64,000 bases of DNA from Neonectria sp. B-13. Lineage: Eukaryota; Ascomycota; Sordariomycetes; Hypocreales; Nectriaceae. The notes under the pieces were generated by a model that was given only the letters and a program-made list of their open reading frames with translations, did not search any database and had not been told where the DNA came from. Shown here piece after piece: positions 55,708-64,000 of the stretch (the stretch's first letter is position 1; each line of letters starts with the position of its first letter). A program made the position numbers and the translations under genes. The stretch lies in the NCBI GenBank assembly GCA_002682825.1, contig NOKP01000005.1, positions 1,302,001 through 1,366,000 on the forward strand, in the 5' to 3' direction.

Positions 55708-58700
55708 ATGATTCCAAACTACCTAAGCCCATACTACGAGACGCTGCGTGGTGACGAGGAACTACCCATCGAATCGTACAAGCCCCAAAGCAAACCCCAG
55801 CCGTCAACACAATGTCCCAGGCCAAAAGGCCCTAAGCCAACATGCCCCATCACCAAAACCATCACCAAGTTTCTACCAGACAATCTCTTCCGCAAAGGCC
55901 TAGCCAAGTTCCTTCCCCAGCCCAATGATCCCCTCATGGATAAGAAGATCCTCCTCGACGCCGTCTTTCCTGCCATCTCCCAACTTCTAGTCGACTACGG
56001 CAAGTTCGAATGGAGTCTCCGCCCGCGCACCTTCGCCTTGCTCTGGATGCTTGGAGTCCCGGAGAAGATGAACACGTTCGTTGCCGAGGGAAGAACAGAC
56101 CACTATCTTCCTTACAGCGAAGGAAATCTACCAGACATAATCAAAGGCTCGTCACAGCGGTCAAGTTTCCTCAACCTGCAAAGCATCGTCCGATGTCGGC
56201 GGGAGGAAGACCTCTCTGGACTTGAAGAAGGCGGCAACCACGTCCATCTTCCCGGGCATGCGGATGCCTATTTCCACTCCCTGGAAGTGCTTGGAACAGG
56301 CCGCTTCGCCCAAGTCGATAAGGTGTATAGCCGGCGGACACTGAAGACATACGCACGGAAGCAGATCCACAGAGGCCAATCGGTGCTTGAAGACAAATTC
56401 CAGCTTGCATCCTTTGAGAAGGAGTTGCAGTCTCTGAAGGCAATTTCCCACCGACACGTCGTCAAACTAGTGGGATCGTACACAGACTCAACAGCATTAG
56501 GACTGATTATGTGTCCCGTGGCAAACACGGACCTGCATCAGTATCTCAACTCCGTGGACGTGGACCCGGATTTGCGGAAGAGAAGCCTCAGGAGTTTCTT
56601 CGGGTGTCTTGTCACAGCGCTGGCATATATCCACAAGAAGAATATCCGCCACAAGGATATCAAGCCCAACAATGTCTTGGTCAAGGGCGGGCAGGTTCTG
56701 CTGGCGGATTTTGGCACGTCGAGGATTTGCCTTGATGGGCACTTGACTACGAACGGGGAGTCGAAGGAGGGAACGCCGAGATATTGGGCACCCGAGGTCA
56801 TGGAGGGAGCAGACAGAAACACGGCCAGTGATATCTGGTCACTTGGGTGTGTCTTCCTAGAAATGGCCACGACTCTCTTCGGCTACACACACAACGACAT
56901 GTTGGTGTTTTACTCGCAGAATGGCACAGAAAACTACCGCACCATCTGCCTCAACGCACTGGCAACACGTCTCTGGATAGAGAAGCTCCGCGGTTCAGGA
57001 GCTGGATTTGACTCTCCCACCCTTGACTGGACAGCGTGGATGCTCCAGGAGAAGCCAAACGATCGACCCACTGCGGCTCAGGTGCGAGGCAAGATTCTCG
57101 ATACTGAAACCGAGTTTGAGTACATTTGTCATCATTGTGCTTTGAGCAATGGATTCGAACACTCGGAGAGCCCGGATTCAGGGACTATGATGTCGGCTAG
57201 AACTCCTGTTGAGGTTGAGCGACAGCTTCCGAATTCTCATGGATCCGATGTTTCTAGCGACTCGTCTGAGACCGCAGACTCCTCTTCCGTGTCTGAGAGC
57301 ACAGCCTCTTCCTTTGTCTCTGACCAGCAATCGTCGCTTCCAGTTGATGAACATCCTCAAAAGTCGCCTGACAAGGCTCAAGACAAGTCGACAAAGGAAG
57401 AGGTGAAAGAGGCAGTCAAGGCACCATCCAAAACCTCAATGCCAAAGCCGATCATAGTCGAGCCTGAGAAACCAGAAAAAAAACACGTCAAATTTTCCAC
57501 GGAAGATGACATTGAGTTGATAGATTTGGATTCTGAGGCAGAAAACATCGAAGAGATTAAGTCGGAACGCTTCATTGGACTTGCCGAAGACCAACGCCCG
57601 TTGCCAACATCCGCCGACCACGTCGATCCAGACGACATCTTCAACAACGACGAAGCCTTCATTGCACCCGAACCAATCAAACCTCCACCGTTTCACCACC
57701 GCGACTGTCTTCCATTACCCGAGGCGTCGTTGGTCCCTTCATACATACTCGCGGGCACAAATCATCTTTCCCAGCGCGAGATAGAGGACTCGAGAAACAG
57801 CTCAGCCACGTCGAACATATTTGTGTATGGCCGGCTCATGTTCCCATCTGTTCTGCAAGCCATCGCTTCTAGAGCTACAGAGGGAGCTTACTCGCCGGGT
57901 CTTCAACGCCGTCTAGTTCTCACCTCGGATGACTGGGCCAAGGCCAACTTGTCAGTTCAGCGAGCTACGGAGCTGATGACGCCTGCCTTGCTTCGTGGAT
58001 ATTCTCGTTGGCAGCCGGAAGGATTTGATTGTGCAGTGATTCAAAAGTCCATCGAGAATGACACTGGCAAGCGAAGTGATGGGCATCGATCGTCACCTTC
58101 CTCCCGCGAAAGCCAAGATGGCGTCGTCGGGTTCTTGATCTCCGGCGTCACGAGAGAGGCACTACGGTACTTTGACCTCCTCTTTGCATCGACCGAGCGC
58201 AATCTCGCCAAGATGGGGCCCGCGACTTCGGAGGAGCGGTATAGAGACCGGTCCGAGACAGATTCACCGCTGCAACGACAAAGTATCGACGTCCAAGTCG
58301 AGCTCAACACAGGCGAAGTCACTACAATCCACGCTCATACATACGTCTGGAAATATCCTTCCATCAGTCCCGACGAGTTTGTCGTCGTCGGTCGAAGGGC
58401 AAACATTGCCGACGCACGGTGGAAATACGGCGACGCAAACACGCCTTGGGACGAGAACGAGTTCGTGCACGGCCGAGCGTTCCAAGGCATGCTCTCAGAC
58501 CAGCCTTCCTCGCGACGAGAGGAGCAAGCCCTTGCGACGCGGATGAAGATGTCGTACGCCCTCGTTGGCGACAACTTCTGCCGGGCCATCCTCGCCGGCG
58601 ATATCCGCGAGTTGACGCGGCTGCTCAAGACCCGCCAGGATCCGAATTCCCTCTGTCGCGTGTATGGATCTCCGTTGCAGGCATCGATAGCCGTCGGAAA

Positions 58701-59490
58701 CGAGGACATGGTGCAGCTCCTCATCGACCACAAGGCTAACATCAACGCCAAGGGCGGTCGCTACGGAACGCCACTTATTGCTGCGGCATTTGCATCGCGC
58801 AAAGCTATTACGCGACTGCTGCTGCGCAAGGGCGCCGATGTCTTCGCCACGCATCCTATGCACGTGAATGCGCTGTACCAAGCCGTCGGACACTCGGATT
58901 ACGCCATTGCCGAGATGCTTCTGGAGCACGCCGCGTGGCTGATCGAGGACTGGGGCGAGGTGTGCGACTTGGCGGAAGAAACGGGTGATAGCGAGATTGA
59001 ATCGCTGCTGCGGTCCTACGACGTCCGTGAGATTCATCGTCGGTATCTTCTAGCTCGGCCGGACAAGCGATTCGTCAGTATCGCGGACAGGCCGTCGTAC
59101 CGCGCCATCACGACCGCCGTAGTACGGAAGGGGATGACCGTGCAGGGCATGTCGGGGAATTGGAAAGGCCGCAAGGGCGTGGCGGTCATGGTGGCTGCTC
59201 TTAACGCGGGGGCGTCGATCGAGGTGATTCCGCTGCTAAGGCAAACGGTCGGGCCGTTGAAGGCGCTTGTGGATGCGCTGAAGGAGGGCGATAGGATCGA
59301 GGAGCTGAAGTATCAGAAGGCGTTGGAGAGGGGGGATTTGTACAGCGATGCTGAGGATTGGTCTGCGAGCGAGGGTGAAGATACGCCTGAGGAGTCTGAG
59401 AATGAGTATCAGGAGAGGAGACGGAGGCGGGATAAGGAGGGGAAAGAATCAGGGAGGACACAAGAAAAAGACAGAGGGCGGCGAAGATGA
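55708..59490 (+). CDS. Protein kinase - AIG2/GGCT-like - ankyrin repeat fusion protein
   Basis: A single 1260-codon exon. Residues 1-180 are a Pro-rich then helical N-terminus. The Ser/Thr kinase domain (about 188-470) has the Gly loop LGTGRFAQV, Lys in ARKQI (about 218), the catalytic loop HKDIKPNNVLV (Asp about 317), ADFGTSR (about 333), and GTPRYWAPEVM; all key residues are present. A Ser/Glu-rich linker follows (480-700). At about 703 FVYGRLMFPSVLQAI starts an AIG2/gamma-glutamylcyclotransferase-like domain with PALLRGYSRW and AHTYVWKYP. Its usual catalytic Glu position is unclear (FDLLFASTE). Ankyrin-like repeats (about 955-1100) include GSPLQASIAVGNEDMVQLLI and YGTPLIAAAFASRKAITRLL. The tail is charged and probably disordered. 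Inferred role: signalling or immune-type receptor. Confidence 0.85.
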   Translation: MIPNYLSPYYETLRGDEELPIESYKPQSKPQPSTQCPRPKGPKPTCPITKTITKFLPDNLFRKGLAKFLPQPNDPLMDKKILLDAVFPAISQLLVDYGKFEWSLRPRTFALLWMLGVPEKMNTFVAEGRTDHYLPYSEGNLPDIIKGSSQRSSFLNLQSIVRCRREEDLSGLEEGGNHVHLPGHADAYFHSLEVLGTGRFAQVDKVYSRRTLKTYARKQIHRGQSVLEDKFQLASFEKELQSLKAISHRHVVKLVGSYTDSTALGLIMCPVANTDLHQYLNSVDVDPDLRKRSLRSFFGCLVTALAYIHKKNIRHKDIKPNNVLVKGGQVLLADFGTSRICLDGHLTTNGESKEGTPRYWAPEVMEGADRNTASDIWSLGCVFLEMATTLFGYTHNDMLVFYSQNGTENYRTICLNALATRLWIEKLRGSGAGFDSPTLDWTAWMLQEKPNDRPTAAQVRGKILDTETEFEYICHHCALSNGFEHSESPDSGTMMSARTPVEVERQLPNSHGSDVSSDSSETADSSSVSESTASSFVSDQQSSLPVDEHPQKSPDKAQDKSTKEEVKEAVKAPSKTSMPKPIIVEPEKPEKKHVKFSTEDDIELIDLDSEAENIEEIKSERFIGLAEDQRPLPTSADHVDPDDIFNNDEAFIAPEPIKPPPFHHRDCLPLPEASLVPSYILAGTNHLSQREIEDSRNSSATSNIFVYGRLMFPSVLQAIASRATEGAYSPGLQRRLVLTSDDWAKANLSVQRATELMTPALLRGYSRWQPEGFDCAVIQKSIENDTGKRSDGHRSSPSSRESQDGVVGFLISGVTREALRYFDLLFASTERNLAKMGPATSEERYRDRSETDSPLQRQSIDVQVELNTGEVTTIHAHTYVWKYPSISPDEFVVVGRRANIADARWKYGDANTPWDENEFVHGRAFQGMLSDQPSSRREEQALATRMKMSYALVGDNFCRAILAGDIRELTRLLKTRQDPNSLCRVYGSPLQASIAVGNEDMVQLLIDHKANINAKGGRYGTPLIAAAFASRKAITRLLLRKGADVFATHPMHVNALYQAVGHSDYAIAEMLLEHAAWLIEDWGEVCDLAEETGDSEIESLLRSYDVREIHRRYLLARPDKRFVSIADRPSYRAITTAVVRKGMTVQGMSGNWKGRKGVAVMVAALNAGASIEVIPLLRQTVGPLKALVDALKEGDRIEELKYQKALERGDLYSDAEDWSASEGEDTPEESENEYQERRRRRDKEGKESGRTQEKDRGRRR

Positions 59491-60450
59491 GGGGGGAGTT
59501 TACCATACCCGGATTTGCTTTGATATCAGCTGTTAACGAACAAAACATGGCGCAACAGTCAATGATAGGCTCGTGTCAACATAATGGTGCACGCCTCAGA
59601 ACAAGGCGATGTGTCAGATCCATTCCATTAACCTTGTTCCAGCACACTAGCAGGTAATAGTTGGCTGAGCACCTGACATATTCTGAGGCGAGGCACTCCA
59701 GACTCAAGCGCACTGCACATCAGAAGCTTTCTGTAGATGGCAACTCCTCCCTCTAGAGGAGTCCTCGAAGTGTCTCAAAAGCATGCTTCCGAGTCCCGAG
59801 AATAATCTTTCAACGCCCCGAGCTTGGCGGTGAGAAACAAGATCATGGGGAAAAGCCACTCGACATCTAGCGCCAGCATTTAGCGAGGGCAAATGCGCAT
59901 TAACCATAAATTCAGAGTTAATGGTTGTTTGTCCATCATCGGCGCTAGTCTCTTTGCGCGACGAGTGCCTCAGCCCTACCGGCGTCAGGTGTCTGTATTT
60001 TCAGCTGAGTTGCCACCGGTGTCTTGAAGTGTGCCAAAAGAGATTACTTTTCGGAATGCGATCCGCCTAGAACGAGGTTGTGGCGGCATCCGGCATGCGA
60101 ATGCAGGCTAGATTTAGCGAGTTGTGCTCAGCCTTCGAGACCATTTTAAGCCACTGCTAACTCGTTCCCGCTTAGCTGGCGCACTACACAGCTTTACCAG
60201 GAAGCCAACGAAATAAGCTTGTCTTGACTGGATCACCGGGTTCTGCGAGAGGATCTATCGACTCTTGGCATCTTGGACGGGCCTTATGGACCCAGGCCTG
60301 GACCAGCCATGGCTTTCATCGCGTGTGTGGCGGAAAACCGCTTCAGGGAGGTAGGCGGTTTACTTAACTGACCACGGCGCCTCCTTCTCGGTCCCGGGAC
60401 GGGACCACTGTACGAACATCGCCACTGCATCTGATATTCCACAGTTCACG
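59491..60450. other. Spacer, no intact gene
   Basis: 960 bp. Minus-strand text near 59720-59860 (ARGVERLFSGLGSMLLRHF) vaguely recalls the hAT transposase C-terminus but is too weak to call. The rest is unremarkable. Confidence 0.45.
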
Positions 60451-62228
60451 ATGCGGACGTTTTCTCTCCTGTTGCTCCCGGCGTTGCTGGTGCCCACCGC
60501 TTCTGCGGGCGTGGACCTCAAGGAGACGTGCGGCAAGCTCGAAGGCATAATCGGATCATGCACCGGCACCTATCAGCATCCCGTCGGTGCTGTTGCGAAG
60601 AAATGTGAGCATTTGATGCATCTCCGGCCGGGCATTTGTTAACGTGGCACCAGGTAATACCGGCGGGACAACCGTGACTTGCGGCGTCACCGTTCTGACA
60701 GAAACGAGATACCTTTGCGCTGCAGTGCGTAGCGGCATGCCGGACAACAACGATGGCGATAAATTCATCGAGAAATCAGAAGGCCTTTGCAGCTACCTGC
60801 CCGCAATGAAGCTGCTGTCTAACGCCGAAAACTTTCACAGCATGTTTGAGTACGGCGATGTTTCATCAACAACATACGCCTCCATCGTTGACACCATCCA
60901 CAACATAGATCGGGTAAGGCTGATATCCCTTTAGCCGCTGCTAGACCTGCCACTGACACATTGTAGGGCATCAAAGACGACAACCTTCCCATCGGGGATA
61001 ACCGAAGAGGTGTCCTGTCAAACCTCGAAGATGCGGGCACGGGCTATGCCGTGATTCGAGCAGCGGAGGTGCGTACACAGCTATCCGACGGGCCTGGTCG
61101 CTACTAACACTTTCATAGGCCAACTTGGACGTATACAAATTGTTCAGGAGGACCATCAACGGCTGCTACGACGGAAGCGGATGCGACCAGGAAGCGATCC
61201 GATTCTTCTTTGGCGACTACATCAACAACTCTGAGGACATGCTAGACGGCGAGTTTTACAAACTGCTCCAGACCTGGATTACCCTCTTTGAGTCAATCAA
61301 GACGAAGGCTGCCGCCGTCAAAGCCGCCTCCAAGAGCGTGCAAGCCCACCTCAAAACCGCCTCTACCAAGGTGTCCTCCGTCAAGAGCAGCGCGTGCAAG
61401 AACAGCGCATGCAAGGGAAGCGTCGCAACGAAGTTCCTCAAGCAAGGTCAGTCTCGTCTGACCCCTTCTGCTTTATTCCTGCTTCATTGTTAACAAATCT
61501 CAGTTTCCGATTCACTCACAGCCTTCAAGGCCCTCGACGGCGCCACAGTTGCAGCCGACAAGGGCGGCAAGGCCGTGCTACCAACCGAGAATATAATCCG
61601 CGAGGCCATCAGCGATCTCGTATTTACGCCTGATAGCCAATATCTGGTCGACCTGATCGTTGATGGAGAGATCCTTGAGCTCGGCAATATCATCCGAGGC
61701 TTCAAGATCTCCAAAACAATGCCCAACATCGCACTCAGACTGAAAAAAGAAATCATCCCTATCATCCTTGTTACTAAGTACTCAACCAAAGGATCAACTG
61801 CTTCCAAAAGCCTCGACACAGTGCTTGCCACCGACTGGAACAAGAAAAAGGACTTGTTCAAGACGCCAGCCGCTCGCAAGGTCCGCGACGGATTCATCAG
61901 CATCCAAACCACCATGAAGAAGGAGTTGCGCGAGCCTTTGAACACGCTAAACAAGGCGATCAAGAGTCTAGACGACGCTCTCAACAAGTTCCAGCTCAGG
62001 AAGAAGAATCTTGATTGGTACGCTGGGAGCGTTTCTTACTCAAGGTACACGGTCAACGCCATCAATCTTCCCTGCAAGTCGTCGTATACGCAAACCTACA
62101 ATGTCGAAGGGTTCACGGGATCTTACACCTACCCGATCTTCGAGTCGTGTCTGTATGGCCCCGAGTTGATTTACCTACCGAACCATCACCTTCCCTACAT
62201 CAGGTGGGGTTTCTATACTTCTTCCTAG
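60451..62228 (+). CDS. Secreted protein of unknown family, 522 residues
   Basis: Five exons, 60451..60604, 60654..60913, 60967..61068, 61119..61446 and 61504..62228 (introns 49-57 nt), encode 522 residues. A clear signal peptide (MRTFSLLLLPALLVPTASAG) is followed by a Cys-containing N-terminal region with KKCNTGGTTVTCGVTVL. Next come helical segments, an Ala/Lys/Ser-rich basic stretch (KTKAAAVKAASKSVQAHLKT and on to about residue 280), more helices such as ELREPLNTLNKAIKSLDDAL, and a C-terminal aromatic, beta-like part. That part contains YNVEGFTGSYTYPIFESCLY and LPNHHLPYIRWGFY. I do not recognise the family. Long amphipathic helices after a secretion signal would suit an effector or membrane-active protein, but that is speculation. 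Confidence 0.8.
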
Positions 62229-62616
62229 AGCCATTTACTGCATTCAAGTTGGATGGGGATTAGTCGCAGGACAGAAGACATCGTCACGAACACACGCAAT
62301 TTTCTTTTAATGAAACTCAATTTCAACCGCTAGTAATCACGGCCTGTCGCGTTCCTATCAATTTCATGGTCGCCTTGAGGAGTGTGCAAAGAGTGCCAAC
62401 ATAGTCATTATTCTTAACATAATTAGACACTCGCACAATCCTATCACCTTTCCCTTAGTTTACATGAGTCCCATGGCTCACCTAGCCAGACGACTACTAT
62501 GACATCTGTCTTTGCATTTCCACCTATGACGTGCCAAACTGGATGAAAACCATGAGCACTGCAGCGTATCTAAAGCTGCGTTAGCGGCATCATTCAACGG
62601 ATGACATCGACGTGGC
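62229..62616. other. Spacer between convergent genes
   Basis: 388 bp between two 3' ends; nothing recognised. Confidence 0.5.
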
Positions 62617-63551
62617 TTACGCTGCTGTTGCACCTAGAGCTTCAAAAGGCTTCGAAACCATGGAAAACGACAGGATAAGTAGGAAAGCGAGGATGAAGAC
62701 TGTTATCACTGCCAACTTGGCCTTCAAAGTCTCCATTGCTTGCAGAATCCAGATTGGCGTGATCAGCATCGTCACGCCGACAGCAACAATCACACCGGAG
62801 GCAAACCCATCAATCTTCTGGTCCGAGTAGTAGGAGACATGCTGAACACCGTAGTCTAGTGTCTCTTCGCTTTTTTGCTTCCATATCGAGAGCGTGCGCA
62901 GCCGCTGCGATTTGTCAATCAGGCGCCGTAGCGGAGTCTTGTCTCTTTGGACAACGCAGATGAGGTCGTTCGTATGATCCAAGTATCCCTGTTCCTCTTT
63001 TGCGATTGCGCTGTAGTCATAATTCCAATGCCAGTTGCTTATACTCTTCACGTCTCGGCGTGGCGCTTGGGGATATTTCCTCAAACTAGATTGTTGAAAC
63101 ACAAAGTCGTCTGGAATCGTCAGTTTTGAGGTGTTTCAACGTGTGACCCAGACTACTTACTGTATTTTTTCAGCTTCGTTGCTATTTTTGCAAGCAACTC
63201 ATTCCTTCCGTCTCTGTTGCTGCAAAATGTTCCATTGTGATGATCTTCGCAGTCTCTTCTGCTGTATGTCGCATCTAGCTCAGAGAGCTCCTCCTCGAGG
63301 ACAGAAACCTCGTACTGAAGGGCCAAGGCAACGCGGGTATTGAGTGTGTGAAAACGGCGGAGAATAAAGAAGTCCTCGTCAGAAGAAAGGAAATTCGCGT
63401 ATCCCCTGTAGCCGATGAACTTCCACGGCTTTTTCTGGATCTCTTCCTCGGAAGGGAGAGTTTCAGAGACTGTGTCTAGTGAGGTTCCCCTTTGAGAGTC
63501 CTCTTGCGTGATTGAGGACGGCACAGTGTTTGTGGATAGTCTTTGTGCCAT
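62617..63551 (-). CDS. DUF6594 family membrane protein
   Basis: Two exons, 63551..63161 and 63110..62617 (intron 50 nt, donor GTAAGT), encode 294 residues. After a disordered N-terminus, the family opening GYRGYANFLSSDEDFFILRR is followed by FHTLNTRVALALQYEVSVLE and EELSELD. This coiled coil then leads to LDHTNDLICVVQRDKTPLRR. Two to three C-terminal membrane segments follow (FASGVIVAVGVTMLITPIWI and KLAVITVFILAFLLILSF). This layout (coiled coil, then a membrane tail) is that of DUF6594, a fungal family of unknown function that is often expanded. Start context ACCATGGC is good. Confidence 0.85.
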
Positions 63552-63892
63552 GGTTTTGCGCTTTGATGAGAATTTAATTCATCATTCGTGATGAGTGGTA
63601 ATTAACAAATCAGGACGCTGACCGTCATCGACTCAGCCTCATTCCAAAATTTGTGTCGAGACTTGATTGGGCTGCACAGCCTCCACGAATGTCCAATGAG
63701 ACTACGCATAGAGTAGTCAGAAATAACCAGGCAGAAGAAGGCAACCAGGGAGAAATTTTCAGCCCAATTTTCTCCCCAAAAATTCTTATGAGGGGAACTC
63801 TTGCAACTTGCATCATTCCTACCCACGGACAGGATTCTCAACAGGCAATTTTACTTGTTCTATGACATTGGAACATCACAAGACTTGGCAAT
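63552..63892. promoter_or_regulatory. Divergent promoter region
   Basis: 341 bp between the DUF6594 start (minus) and the open frame starting at 63893 (plus). No named site. Confidence 0.4.
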
Positions 63893-64000
63893 ATGAATCC
63901 AGCAAGCGACAGAACACGAATGCCAGAAGAACATAGCTTCGAACAGTGGGACCCAGGGTACCACAGCAGCGCCAGCAACCCAATTATCGACATGTACTCG
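63893..64000 (+). CDS. Start of an unidentified protein, 3' partial
   Basis: An ATG at 63893 opens 36 codons that stay open to the window edge: MNPASDRTRMPEEHSFEQWD and then PGYHSSASNPIIDMYS. The text is hydrophilic and disordered-looking. Context (GCAATATGA) is acceptable. Too short to identify, and it may not be a real exon. Confidence 0.4.
   Translation, partial: MNPASDRTRMPEEHSFEQWDPGYHSSASNPIIDMYS

Noticed and set aside
59704..59907. Possible hAT transposase C-terminal remnant (ARGVERLFSGLG)
   Set aside because: The resemblance rests on about eight residues and would need a frameshift to continue; too weak for a feature call.

Overview
The window is chromosomal DNA of a filamentous ascomycete (Pezizomycotina; probably Sordariomycetes and perhaps Hypocreales, by inference from gene content). 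The signs are many 45-75 nt GT-AG introns with CTAAC/CTGAC branch points, monocistronic genes on both strands, and typical mould families: UNC93-like transporter, delta-8 sphingolipid desaturase, ascomycete laccase, DUF2985, DUF6594 and HeLo-domain proteins. There is no rRNA gene, CRISPR array or operon, and I recognised no tRNA. Exon models were built by hand: splice sites were read from the DNA and kept only where the reading frame closed.

1-7.0 kb is housekeeping and accessory metabolism: a transporter (5' end outside the window), the desaturase, an AIF-like FAD oxidoreductase and a DOPA 4,5-dioxygenase-like enzyme. At 7.8-11.1 kb lies a large secreted Agd3-type polysaccharide deacetylase with an added N-terminal module and a long Ser/Thr linker. 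An O-methyltransferase follows at 13.9 kb. At 15.9-20.2 kb a secreted GH28 and a cytosolic GH78 alpha-L-rhamnosidase face each other. Their promoters share TGYGGGGA elements, so together they look like a co-regulated pectin/rhamnogalacturonan pair: the first cuts outside the cell, the second trims imported oligomers.

20.2-30.3 kb holds a PD-(D/E)XK-like protein and a GT25 glycosyltransferase around a gene graveyard (broken ABC transporter, truncated mariner-type transposase, orphan fragments). 30.3-45 kb is accessory: an intronless bacterial-type GH20 hexosaminidase (transfer candidate), a PhyH-type dioxygenase, an 11-exon LaeA-like methyltransferase, a SnoaL-like secreted protein, relics of a GH31 glucosidase and a tannase, an intact laccase, an archaeal-type dUTPase-like protein and an atypical SDR.

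45-52 kb holds a sterol-glucosyltransferase-like protein divergent from a DUF2985 membrane protein that has a 9-nt exon, and a secreted alginate-lyase-like protein. 53-63.6 kb looks like a self/non-self or immune-type locus. A HeLo-domain pseudokinase is divergent from a 1260-residue protein that joins an intact protein kinase, an AIG2/gamma-glutamylcyclotransferase-like domain and ankyrin repeats; an unrecognised secreted protein and a DUF6594 membrane protein follow. This divergent pair is my best candidate for an undescribed system.
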